The notes below the pieces were generated by a model. That model was given only the letters and a program-made list of their open reading frames with translations. It did no database searches and was not told where the DNA came from. From the NCBI GenBank assembly GCA_029204225.1, contig CM055109.1:37670991-37734990 (forward strand): a DNA stretch of 64,000 nt. Direction: 5' to 3'. This DNA is from Diphasiastrum complanatum. Taxonomy: Eukaryota; Streptophyta; Lycopodiopsida; Lycopodiales; Lycopodiaceae. The position numbers and the translations under genes are program-made. This document shows, in pieces, positions 10,615 to 24,100 of the stretch; positions within the stretch are counted from its first letter, which is position 1, and every line of letters starts with the position of its first letter.

Positions 10615-13600
10615 GAGGTACAAAAGGCAATCCTTAATCATTTGTAACAATCCAAAATTACCAAGTTTTTGGTGCAAAAAGCTAGTATTGGAAGGCCTAT
10701 TAGAAATCAGATGTAAGAATGGAGATTTGTGGATCAAATTAGATCGGGGTCAAAATCCGTACTTTTCACACGTGTGGACAGGTCTGAACCTCAAAATAAT
10801 TTCCATTTCTCATTAGATCCATAAAATTTCATACTAATGGATCTTGATGAGTTTTTTGGTGCTAGATCTAGGAAAAGCATAAATGATTGTATTTGGATTT
10901 GACTTTTTGTCATTAAATCTAATTAATTAAGGCTGGGATCAAGCCCTTTTAAAGAGTTTAATAACCATCAAGAAGAAGGAGCAAGTTTGTAGCCATTTTT
11001 TGTCCAAAAATAGTCAAAATTGACTTGATTTGATAATTACTTGATCTAATCTCATCCTATCTTCATTTCATCCTTGATAAAGAGTGTTAGAACTATGGCT
11101 AGAAGTCCATTGAGAGGGATATAAGCCAAATTTGAGACAATCAAGTAGAGAGAGACCTTTTTAAGTTTCTAGGTTCAAATCAAAACCAATTTTGTGAGCA
11201 TTTGTTTGTAGAATTCATTAGGAAAATGGGAACAATTGGTGCATTCCTTCTAGAATCTAGTGAAAGATTAAACTCTACAAACTATTCCATTCGGAAGGTG
11301 AGTATGGAGTCACTAATGGTGCTCCAAGACCTCTATGAATTTGTGCTTAAAAAAGAGGATGAACCTCTTGGTGCACAAGAGTTGATTAGATACAAGAAGA
11401 AAGTTAGGCTGGCCGCTTCATTGCATTACAATGAATGTTAGCAATGATCTATTGAAGGAAGTTTATTCTTGCACATTGGCCAAAGAGGCATGGGATTCAT
11501 TGAAATCCATTATGAATCCAATAACACTTCTAGAGTTCTCATGATTTATTTAGGAATCAAAGTTTTACTCTTGAATCCTGAGCGACGGATTCTTAGCATC
11601 CATGTTGACATGAGGCCTTGGAAAAAACCACGAATACAGATGAGCACATGTTCCTGAGTAGATAAAGAAAAGAGAAGATTGTTGTGGACCTGCCTCTGAG
11701 TATGAGCATGGACCTATGACTGTCATCGTACATTCAACCTTCATATTTTAAATGGCCATTTGCAGCTGTTTGAGCTTCCACTCTCTGATTACTATCTCTA
11801 AATGTAACATTGGTACAACTACTCTAAGTATCATGCTATGAGCTGAGACTCTTCCATCTCATGAGTTCCCATCTTAAGTCATTCTGTCTGTTGGGGATCA
11901 ACCACGCGAAGGAGGAAAATGCACAAGATCATGTTCCTAGAATCAAATCTCTCAACAAAGAGTTAGCCTGTATTGGAGAGAAGGATTCAAGATAATGAGC
12001 TTGTCCAAGTGATCCTAAATGGCCTTGGTGATGAATTCACAAATTTGGTCTAAAGCTTTGCCATCCAAGACACTTAGCCTACAATTGATAGACTTCCTAG
12101 TGTAGTTGTAGCTGAAGATGCTCCACAAAAAGGCTAGGATGAACTCCTTGTCACTATAGGATGGAGATGAGAAAGTCGACTTCTCATTCAAAGGAAAGAA
12201 GAAGACCAATGGAGCCAAGACGAATCATCAAAAGGAATCCAAGGAGGATGCACCAATCCAAGTACAAGTGCTTCTTTTGTGGAAAGAAGGGGCACTTTGC
12301 ATCGGAATGCTTCAAGAAGAAGAAGGCATAAGAAGACAAGCAAAGCAACATTGCGCATCAGGAGGAGGAGGATGAAGAATAATCATCCTTAATGGCATCC
12401 ATCTCAACACCACCATCCAAATCCAACACAAGTGAAGCTTGGTGGATTGATAGTGGGGCTAGCTCCCACATGACTTTCCAAAATGACTACTTTTTCACTC
12501 TACTCTCTTATGATGTTATTTATATTTACAGCGAGTGATCAAGAGTGTAGGATAAGTGGTGTAGGTACTATTCCATTGTACTTGTTGGGATCATCTAAAA
12601 GAATGAATCTTGAAAATGTCCTTTATGTACCATCTATCACTAAGAACTTGTAGAGTGTTGGCCAATTAATGGATAATGGCCTTGATGCACAATTTAAGCA
12701 TGGAGTTTGTTCCATCTTTAAGAATGATGATTGCATAGCTAAAGGATTTAAACAAGGTAGATTGTTTAGATTAGATCCTAATGTGGCAATGGAGAGTGTT
12801 AACACGGCAAAGGAGGAGATCACCAAGGTGGAGCTATGGCACAAAAGGTTGGGCCATCCCAACTTCAAAGCTATGGAATCAATGTGTGCAAAGGAGCTTG
12901 CACTCGGACTCCCCAAGAATTTGTCAAGATGTGGCAAGCATTTTGAGGCTTGTATCCTCTCAAAGGCTCATAAGCTTCCATTTTCAAGATCCACCACAAG
13001 AACAAACACTCCTCTTGAGATCATACATTCGGATGTGCATAGCTTCTCTCAAGCATCCAATGGTGGTGCAAAGTACTATGTACCTTTTATAGATGATCAT
13101 TCAAGATATGCTTGGATATACCTTTTGTCTTACAAGAGTTTAGTGTTTGATTCATTTGTAAAATTCAAAACTCTAGTTGAAAATTAATTTAATACCAAGA
13201 CTAAGGTATTGAGATGTGATAATGGAAGAGATTACATCTCCAATACAATCATAGAGTTTTCTAAATATAATGGCATTAAGAGGGAGTTATCTTGTCCTTA
13301 TACCCCTCAACAAAATGGAGTGGTCGAGAGGAAAAATAGATCTCTTTGTGATTGTGCTAAAGCCTTAAGGCTAGATGCTTCTCTACCAAAACCATTTTGG
13401 GGTGAGGCAATTACTTGTGCTAACTTTTGTGCAATAGATTTCCCAATGAAGCCATTGGAGGAATCACACCATTTGAGGCTCTATTTGGAGAAAAGCCAAA
13501 TCTCAAAGATGTAAGAATTTTTCGATCTACATGCTATGTACACCAAACTTGGATACAAGGAAGAAGGATGATGCCACTCCTATTAAAGGTATATTTGTGG

Positions 13601-14148
13601 GATATGGTGAAAATAGCAAAGGTTATAGAGTCTTCAATCCCATCACTAAGAAAATCATAGTGAGTAGGGATGTTATTTTTTATGAAGGACAATCTTGTAA
13701 AGTGGATGATAATGCTACTAATCATCTTGATGTCAAAGAGCATGCTAGGATGGAGGAGGAGCTTCAAAGTGATTAAGAACTTGAGAATCCATCTCAAGAT
13801 CCAAGGACTCCAAAAAGATCCACTAGAGAAAGGGCCAAGCCATCAAGGCTCACACCTTTGTTGGCAAAAGTGATCAAAAGAAAGGCATCTCATCTTTCAC
13901 TTCCTACACTTTTCTTACTTCAATGCTTGATAAACCAACTTGCTATGAAAATGTTTGTAAATCAAAATGTTGGATGAATGCTATGCAAGTGGAGTATGAT
14001 GCTCTCATGGAGAATCGTACTTGGGAACTTGTTGATCTTCCTCAAGGGATGAAACCACTTGATTGCAAGTGGGTGTATAGATTGAAGTATAAAGATGGAT
14101 CAATAAACAAGTATAAAACAAGGCTTGTAGCAAAGAGGATTGGATTTT
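10615..14148 (+). mobile_element. Ty1/copia retrotransposon, 3'-truncated in reverse transcriptase
   Basis: After a leader, gag starts at ATG 11,226 (LNSTNYSIRKVSMESL) and is soon frameshifted. Later parts are: the zinc knuckle [14 protein letters not shown] near 12,268-12,310; the protease site [13 protein letters not shown] near 12,440; GAG-pre-integrase ELWHKRLGHPNF near 12,832; the integrase core from IIHSDVHS (13,020) through LRCDNGRDYI (13,210) to YTPQQNGVVERKNRS (13,300); the KGIFVGY..NSKGYRVFNP segment (13,580); and the RT start WMNAMQVEYDALMENRTWEL (13,970). The reading stops at 14,148 shortly after RLVAKR. The RT core, RNase H and 3' LTR are absent. At least three stops or frameshifts make it non-autonomous. 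Confidence 0.9.
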
Positions 14149-16740
14149 AGTTGTTCCTATCCTTGAGGCACGTTAGGAATTCATTGCTATGGACTTTGTA
14201 ATTGGACCATCTCACTGTAGCTCAAGTAATGAGATGGTATGGACCATAGTTGTTAGATTAAGCCTAGCAAGCCCACTTTATCCCTTGCAAAAAGAAGCTA
14301 AAACATCTTTTTTAAGTTGCATGGGAGTCCTAAGAGCATAGTTTCAAATTGAGAGACAAGATTCATGAGTAGTTTTTGGAGGGTTCTATATGATAATTTG
14401 GAGGCACTAATAGCAAAAGCACACTCTATGTTTTGGGCAATTAAGAAATACTACAACATGAGCATATCTTAATGCACTTAGATAAATCAAGATCGAAAGG
14501 AATGATAATCTACAATCTACTTAAGTTCAAAAAATACCAAACAACCTATACAAGATGGATGGAAGAGATTCTCTTCCAAATCCATCCAAAAAACTTTTAG
14601 TTCACCAAGAAAATGTATATTGATTCCTCGCTTAGTACGTCATAGGGACTTCAACTTCTAAGACATAGCCTTACATGAATAAAGATTTAGACCCATATAT
14701 CATATCTATGAATGTTTTTGCTATGCAAAATTGATTAAGAATCTAAGGTGGCTTGGCATGTGTAAGTACATACCATGCGAACTAACTATACACAAGGTAC
14801 TCAAAATTTTGCATGTCCTACATGGATAGAGAAAGCAAGGCAATGGGCAAAAACTTGGCTAGATTGAGGATGTTAGTTGTAACAACACTAGCATCTCTAA
14901 AAAAATCTTAACACATGTATGCCAATCAAAAATCACTTGAAATCAAAATGTAGTTAGCAAGAACATGAAACTATGGATCCCCGTTGATGACTTTGACAAA
15001 CAAGTTATTTTCAAAAAGTTCATGACATCTTATCACAAGACATTTGGGAATAGATAGAACTATGGAAGAACTAAAAAGAATTTACTACTAGCCAATCAAA
15101 AGACAAAGAAAGCCAATAAAAACAATTGGATTTTTTTTAACTACCACCAAATTTCCAAGCAACATTGTGAGCACGTTAGTACTTATAATATTGTTGAGCA
15201 ACGTAAGTGAAAAATATTTGTTCGGATAATTTCTTTCGACATCATGGACTTTTGTGAGTACTAGTTATTAATCAAAGGCCCTAACTCACTAGCCTATCTT
15301 GAAAACTCTGATTGGGATCTTAGGCAAGAGATTGACGTTATTGAAAAGCTATGGTCAGATAGCATGGAACAATAGGACCATCAAGGATCTACTTAGCCAT
15401 TCTCTATTATTGAACTAGCCACTTATGACAATTTATTCCCACAAGTTGATATTCTACTCAAGCTCTCTATACATCCACATGCCATATACTTCAACCTTTT
15501 TAGTATTTGGAAAACACGCTTGGAAGCCTAGTTTGATCCCACCTTGCAAATGCATCAAAATAGTAGTCCACAATTTTTCTAACACATTAAACATGCAATC
15601 AACAAGACTAGAACTTATTCACCAATAGAGTAAATTAATGTGGACAAACATCACTAGTGAAATTTTGAGAAAAGTATGTTTGCGTTGTGCACTTACCTTG
15701 GCAGGTGCGTAGAAGTTATCCTCTTACTATATTGGTCCATATAACATTCTATAAATGCTCAAAACAAAAACTTTCAATCCTTGTACAAGAAATTATGTAT
15801 GATTACTTATAGTAATTCAACATCTCCCAATTGCTCCACAATTTTATCATCAATGTTGAGAATTAAGCTTCTCATTGCTGCAGATTGCTATTTATGTCCT
15901 CTATTTGCCATTTTGGTCCTTAGGGTCACAGGTAATTCTTGGGTATCATGCCCTTGACAAACCTCCATGCATCTGACCCATCTAGGATAGTGTCATCACT
16001 TCTAGTTATCATCCATGTGTCTGAACGTGACACAGAAGTCAGCTCGATAACCTTGGTATAGCTCACAAGCTACCTCTATTTGGTGGTTGAGGAGGCGATA
16101 TACATGCACGTTTGAAGGCAAGTTCCACACTCATACTTTGACAAGGTACTTGCATGTCTTGAAGGCATATAACATGCACTGTCTTGAGTATGTGATCATG
16201 TCAACTTAAAACATTATTATATAAATTTGCAAAGTTTAACAAGTTTATAAAAATGCATGCTAGTTTTCATTGAAGAAACATGTATTCATGCATTTGTAGC
16301 AACTTATGCTACTTCCGTCATTACCTTAATGTAGTATGTCATATTGTAGGTTCAACATAGCTATAGATTCATGATCAAAATCTGATTGCATGGTTCATAT
16401 ATTCCACTTGTTGTATTGCTTAAGAAAAGTAGATCTTGTGTGTAGAGCAACCTTTCGTATGCTAAGCCAAACTTTCAGCACCAACAGGTCAGGTCATCTT
16501 CAACCGACCTCAACAAGTCACAGCTTGTGATATACCTAACTGCGCATGGAAAGTCACGGTTACCAGCCATCACCGTAGCTTTTTTGTTAGATGTTCCTCC
16601 GGTAACCGATCCACCGTCTAGGGTATGCTAGATCCATGACATTTGCAATCACTTATACTGATTTTTGAAAAGGACAATGATTCCTGGAACTCCCTTGGCA
16701 GTATATTGTGGTGAAAGTACCTCAAATCCTGGGACTTTAC
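14149..16740. other. Intergenic sequence between copia and the AP5Z1 3' end
   Basis: No gene or confident element was recognised in about 2.6 kb. Weak open frames on both strands show no known motif. Confidence 0.4.
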
Positions 16741-16746
16741 TTTATT
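16741..16746 (-). promoter_or_regulatory. Candidate AP5Z1 poly(A) signal
   Basis: AATAAA on the minus strand, 377 bp past the AP5Z1 stop. The position suits a plant 3' UTR, but this is the only evidence. Confidence 0.3.
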
Positions 16747-17122
16747 ATTACTGGCATAAGAATCCTAGATTGTAGTTCTCTCATTCCTATTTGTTTAAAG
16801 ATCAACACACATCTAAAAAATCCTTGGAAATGCAAAAACTAGCTCTATTGTTCATCAATGTGCATTGAATCCACAAACAGCCATAAATTAAAGTTCATAT
16901 TCTTGGACTTGCATCACAATGAGTGGCGAGAGCTTCTAAGAAACACCTAAATTATTGCAGACTCAAGAGTTCAAATCACTCCAAATGTAACATATAAGCA
17001 AGATGCTCTATTATCACTCTAGAGGAGAGTCCATTTGGGAAGAGGAGCTAACAAGATATGTCAGTTGAGCGCAACAAACATCTGAAGACCAGTGTATGAA
17101 TACCTACAATGGAATTTTCCTG

Positions 17123-17175
17123 CTACTTTTTGTTGCCAATAATGTCAGAAAGTGAGAAGTCGTGGAAGGGCAGCC
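17123..17175 (-). CDS. AP5Z1: AP5Z1 exon 16, with stop
   Basis: [17 protein letters not shown] then TAG, acceptor GTGCAG. 53 nt. It matches the conserved C-terminal tail of plant AP5Z1 in position and length, closing the frame. Confidence 0.94.
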
Positions 17176-19652
17176 CTGCACATCATCAAAACAGTCTTAG
17201 AAACACAAGAATATTGAACATTCTTAGAAACATACAAACAATACTCATAACTGTAGCTCACCCACTTCCAAATATTCATACTGCAGGCTGTGCCCTTTTC
17301 TAAGGTGCAACCAGATATCTAGTTCTTATCACCTGTGCGACATAATGCTATAAAGTGCAAATTTGTGGGACAAAGACACACTGTAACACTGATCAATCAT
17401 CAGACAGCATATATAAATGGAATTCTATTCATGCATCACCAAAAATGGGCTCTTACAAATGCATTGCCCCCTAACTGTCTAAGTAAACAAATTTTTTTGT
17501 AGAAGTTTATGGAGTACTGTGCAAGAACGGTATCGTCCTAAAAAACAATTTCATAAAAGTAAACATAAAAAGAAAATACTAACAGGTACTGCTCAGCTCT
17601 TCACTGACTCTCACAAGGATGAGTAATACAAGCCACCACAACTCTCTGTTTTCTGGCGCTGACCTAGAATCAGATGGTATGAAAAAGCCAAATGCTACCT
17701 GAGCACAATTTTACATGAGAAGGTCGACTGGATTTACGTATTTTTTATGGCACATGTAAGTTGAGCTACAACTTGCTGCAAACTCTTGAACATCCAATTT
17801 TTTCTTCCTGGTAGGTGCGTGAAATGTGGAGCATATGAATTGAACATCAGCAGAAAATCAGGTCATTGAGTTATCCATACTCCACAAGTACATTTTGATT
17901 ATCATGACTCCAAAGTCTATTTTCAACCCATGACACATATGGGAGCTGATCCATTTTAAGGCACTCTTTGTATTACTTGTTGCACTATATCGTAAGATCA
18001 GCAAGCAAATTATAAAGCAGTCCTTCCACATTGAAGAAGCATCAAGAATGCTACATGACATGAGATGCCAACGGGATTGTCTAAGCGACTACATCGTTGC
18101 TCTCCACACAACCTAATACTTGCCAAAACCCTAAACATCATCTTTCCATCTATTTCCAAGCTTCCGTGTAATATTCGATAGAATGCTCAATGGTACCACG
18201 TCACACTTATCCTTGGTTAGCCATGATCTACCATTCATTCTAGACAATCTTTCTTTGCAACTAAGCACCCTTTCCTTAACCCTTTGGTCTATGGCGCTTC
18301 CTCTGTTTAAATACTGGAGAAATGGCAATCTACATTATTCTCCACCTGCCATCATCAGCTGATTTCAATACAAACCGGCTTTGATTATGGAAATCAACTC
18401 TTGAAATTTTCAAACGTAGAGAGCCAAATTGTCCTTCCCATAAAAAATCCTCATAGATGTTCAAAGAGAGCTCCAATTGTAGCATTTGAATGTACATGCA
18501 CGTGGTGAATGCCTAAATTTGTTCTGTTTTTGGTAATTATCTCCAAAATATTAAAAATCCTTCTTGAATATCTTTGTGGCAGCTCGATGGTCAAAGATTA
18601 TGTGGCAAGTCAGAGTCTAAAGTCTGGTTTTTGAATCAAGGAGGGATGAATTAAAGAAAAGGACAGCCTGGGTTTGTTAAAGGTCATTTAATCCATGCAG
18701 TAGCCTATCAGAGATGATGGCAGGTGTCATGGCATACAAAGAGCTAAGGGTAGACTCAGACATCATCGGATTCATATAGCCTTGTGTATGGGTAGGAAGA
18801 TAGAAACAAGCCCTCTAAGAAGAAAATGGATGAGGACCAGTTCTTAGAATAGTACTGGTATGGCATTAATTTAGAGTCTGGCAAAGTTTTATGGTACCTT
18901 TCAAATCGTCTTTTCGAACAATGGTCTTTGAACGAACTGCGGTTGGACACAACTATGTCCGGTTGTCATCCCTTGGGAGGCATATGTCCTCTTTCCCAAA
19001 ATATACATTCATATGCAAGGGATGAAATTCTTAGGTTTTCTAATCTATACTAGTAGGATAAACTAAAGCTACTAAAGTACCTGAGTTTTTCAAGCCAGCT
19101 GAGGTTTTCAGCTTGTAGATCAGCATACATTATTCACAGTAGCTACATAAACATTGAACAACAATTTTATTGGGTATATATGTATCAGTTGCCCATGTAC
19201 TCTTTTTTTTCAATAACAACAGTAGTTATAATTGTATCAATACTTTGACGTTGGAATAGTGAGAAAATTTAAAAATCCAAGCAAATCATGCATCATGTGG
19301 GACGACTGTGAGATGTGCCAATGCTCTGTTCAATTTTCCCTGCCACTGAAGGAGGCGTGGTGGAAAACTAGCTACAAAACAGGGAAACATCTTTCCAGAT
19401 GTGTCAGATCACCAATTACAATAAGATATAGTAAGCCTTCACTAAGGTGGTTGTGCAAAAAGAGAAGGATAATGTTTACTTACAGCTGGGTTCCCATGGA
19501 TGAGAAAATTAAGGCAATAAGACTTCAGGGTGGATGTTAACCCTTACAACATTCACTACTGATCAATGGCATTGTAAAAAGATGAGCACACGAGATACTA
19601 CATCTCTATTAGTTTCTCTATATATATAATGTACAACAGGATAGATGAGAAT

Positions 19653-19708
<56 letters not shown>

Positions 19709-19985
19709 AAGAAAGAAAGAAAGAAAGATCTTTATTAATGTCCATGGAATACCCTAAGGTACATAGGACTGAAAAAAAAGGTACATGTCAAGTGTGCTTG
19801 GTGGGAGCATGAAAGCTCAACCACCTAAAAAAACAAGATTACAATAAAACAGGAAATAGTGCTATGCACAAGGAGAGTCAAGCATCATAGATGTCTCTCT
19901 GCTTTGTGAGAAAAAATGATGTAAAGTATGTTGTGGCACTGTCTCTGTGCGAGCTGCGTCTCTCTGTCGTCGAGTAGATGATCGG

Positions 19986-20040
<55 letters not shown>

Positions 20041-20939
20041 TTTTACCAATGCCTCGTAGGAGGTGGTACATAAGACTAAAAGAGAACACACCAGGGAATT
20101 TTCCATCATTTGGGAGCATCAAGAATATCCGTAACAAATAAGTAGATACTAGGAACAGACAATGAGAATAATATCATTAACTCTGTCTAGCTGCAGAACA
20201 AGTCCAATATGCCATGGAAATACAAACATTAGCATATGGAACTTCATAAATCGTAGTTATCTCTATTCAAAGTGTCATTGCATGCCATGGAAAATACAAA
20301 AGTTAGCAAATGCAATTTCAAATATCAAAATCATATGTATTTGAGTGTCATCACCAATGGCAATGTTGAGAGAACATCAATAGCCTATCTCTCTCTGTCT
20401 CTGCGGCCTCCTGCCCTCATGTAGTTTCTGAGAGGTATGCATGGGTATGGTTGATGCATGACATGGTATGGACAATGTGAGGCATGAAGTGGCATAGAAC
20501 GGACATTAGGTGGGTATTCCTTATTACCCATGATCTCCTTGTCCTTCTCTTGTAAAGTTAATGTAGTTGGGTGATCCACGTCCCAACTTTTCCTTGATTA
20601 GATGTCCCGTTTTGAAGTTGTGGAATACCTTGCTTTCCATATTTGGGCCCAAGTCCATGGTCAAATTTTCTTCTTGTTCAAATCTCTAAGCTAACTTCGT
20701 CTTTATATTTTCCTGCTATGGATCCCGTTATTTGTGCCCCCATCTGGTCTTGCGGCTGTCGTGACTACAAAAATGTTGTGATTACAACTAGATGAGGTAC
20801 TATAGATGTCCGATGTGCTCATGATATGAGTGTCCATACACGGGGATGTCTTGTAGAGCTACATGTCGTGTTATGACTCATCATTGCCTCTGATATCTAC
20901 AAGGCATCCTGGTGATGATTCCATGACTCCAATTTGGAT

Positions 20940-21001
<62 letters not shown>

Positions 21002-21099
21002 TATTGATGTCTTATAGGTACCCGAGGGGACAAAAGACAGAATAAATATGTACATCTCAAGTGCGTATGATACTCTAGGAGCGTGTAAAAAATGTCTCC

Positions 21100-21135
<36 letters not shown>

Positions 21136-24100
21136 AGCCAACCTTTTTGTTCACCAAGGAGGTAGAATGGAATATTTGCAACAGCCTTGGTACCTCCTCC
21201 ACACCATTGGATTGTTCCAGGACAATAGTCATCACCATGAGAGGGCCCAAGGATGGATAAGCATATAATTGGTTCCTGCATGAGGGATAAGTAATCTTGA
21301 GCACGTCTCCACACAGTCTTGTCCAAAAACCGACATGAGCGTGCAACCTGCATAAACAAAAAGGAAGAAAGGTAAATTTCAATAACAATATGTATGCTGA
21401 TCCAACAAGAAAATTTTCAAATGATCACTTACATGAGGGTGATGACTTGTTGTCTGATGGTTTCTTTGCATTCCAAGAGCAGGGAGAAGACAGGAGAGAC
21501 GTTTATGCAATCGTCTAATACATGAGAACTTGGTCACTTGGCATGGCAGGCATCTTTCTTATGCTACTTGGGAGACCCCACATGGTTTGCATGCACAGTA
21601 CCTTGGCTTTGCCATCACGGATGATGTTACTTGGGGGGGAAAGAACGTTATAGCTTCTACTCCCTATCTCGGTTATCGACAATTTTCATAGCCAGATGTA
21701 AATTTTGTGATTTTTGTAATTACTAAAATGGCTAAGTCACCAACTTGTGGGGAACTTTGTAAGCAAATCTTAAATAAATTGTAGTTAGAGCTATTGGACC
21801 TTAAGGTCGCATGCTAAGCTTTGGTTTAGGGTACAGAGTCATAAACTAGCAGTGGCTAGACTAACCTCCTAAGAAGTAGGAAACGTGACACTTGCCATAT
21901 GCTGATTGGGACACTTGCTCCAGTGTATGAGTGACATGTCCGCCTACTTGCTTTGCCTATGTGTCAGGGTATTGCCAAGTGGCAAGTGTTGGTTGTGCAT
22001 GGAGTCTGCCATGTGTGTCGACGTTAGGATGTGTCAAGGATAAAGGGTGCAGATGAATAAGAAATGTTTGAGGTGACTAATAGCTTGACCCTACCAAGTC
22101 ATAGAAGTATTTTTGTCTTCATTGCGATTCTATGTTGATGTATTTAATAGATAAAATTACTCTATATCCTCAACTGACAAATCTTCTAACTTACAGATGT
22201 TGATTCTATAGAATTTATTCTATTCCTTACTCCTTACACTCCTATGCCATTTTTGAAGTCAACTCTATCTTTGTCCCCAAATTACCACATGCTAGTGATA
22301 TTGGCCTGTAATGACTAAAAGAGTCCAAAAGGGCCCCAGTTCACTACTTGAAGTCTTCTAACCTATAGCTAAAGCTTGTTAACTAGGTTTAACCAAAGCA
22401 TAATCTACTTCCCTCCTTGAAAATATTTATGTCCTCAAAAATGCAAGTCAAAACAATTTCTTTTTAGACTTTCAACTCTTGTCCAAGAATCATCATCTTT
22501 TGATAGACCTTTGGTCGAATCAAGTACTCAAAAACATTACAGTTTTGCAATCATTTTTCCTGATTGACTAGTACGTTTTTCCAATTCTAGGATGAAAATG
22601 TCTTCAGTGAAGCCCAATTCATCATCAGGAACAAGTCAATCACCACTCAACTTAAGTCGGCCTACATGAAATACTAGGTGCACTTTAGAAGATCTAATTG
22701 AAAGTTAAGGATCTCATTCTCTTCACTATCATGTAAGGTGTACATATTTTGTACATAGCTTGTAATGCTTCCCAATATGCATCACTTTAGAGTCTTTATG
22801 TATCCTTAGATACACGCAATTACCTTTTTGGAAACCCACGAGGTGATTTCTTCAGGTTCATGCACTGTCTTGCTCGATTTTGAGTACTAACTTTCTCATG
22901 TACTAACATTTCTTGTCTCATTCAAGAAATCCACAACCTTCAAGACTTGATTCCTCTAGTTTCAACGGTAATAAGAGATCTAGGCTGAAACTCACACATA
23001 AGCATGAAAAGATTGAAACCTATGGCTAAATGCTTACTACTGTTATACGAAAGCTCTTGACACATGCACAAAGCATATCCTCCATTGTTTGATTCATTCT
23101 TCCGATTTTTCTATCCCATTTAGAATGATTAAAAGAACTCATACTAGGAGAAGTTTCCAAGTTTTTAAATACTGTAGATCAAAGGTGTCAAATAAATTGT
23201 CCATCTCAATCACTCACTGTCCTTGGGCAATAAATAGAGTTGAAACAATCTCTCTACACATATCTAGCCAAGTTAGAAGCTTTTGCAAATATCTTCACAG
23301 AGATAAAAATAACCAATTTGGGAAGGCAATCATCTATTACCCAAATTGCATCATTACCTTTCTATGTTCTTGAAAGACCAAGTACAAAATTCATAGAACT
23401 ATTGTCCCACCTCTTATCGGGATTTTCCAATGGATGTAACAGTGCAGGAATTCTTAATCGTTCAACTTTAACTACTAGGCCTGCTTCCAATAAGAAACAT
23501 ATGATTCTATGAAGGGTTTTTTCTTTGGCCAATAGAAGTTTCTTCGGACATAATCAAGTGTTTTGTGTATGCTTGGGTGCCCCACACGTGATGGATCGTG
23601 ACATTTGTACAGGATTTGAGTTACAGCTTTTACTTCCTATCCTGGTTATTTACAGTTTTCATAAACAGATGTACATTTTGTAACTATTGTGATTACTGAA
23701 ATGGCTAATTCACTAACCTGTGGTGACCTTTGTAAGCAAATTGTAAATGAACTATACTTAGAGCTACTGGACCTCACAATCGCATGCTAAGCTTTGGTTT
23801 AGGGGAACATGAGTTTCTATCTTTGGAGTGTTTACATTGATTTGAGCCATGATGTAGTTGGGGGGGAAGGCCCTGCTGGGAGGGCCCTTGCCCGAGGGCG
23901 GGAGCCCGAGGGCCCAGGACCTCCCCTGCGTAATGCTCAGTGAGAAGGGTGCATGGGAAGGATGAGATTCCTGCAGAATGCACTGCTAAGCCAGCTGTCA
24001 GATCCATTCCGGCAGAACAGCCTAGTAATCCAGCTGTCACAGCAGGCATTCTGCAGATTGTGTCATTTGGAACTGTGTGCTTGAAAATTCTGTGGGAGGA

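Noticed and set aside
19563-21388. Open frames rich in LSLSLS or REREREK residues (also near 59.9 and 62.7 kb)
   Set aside because: These are translations of GA/CT microsatellites, not proteins.
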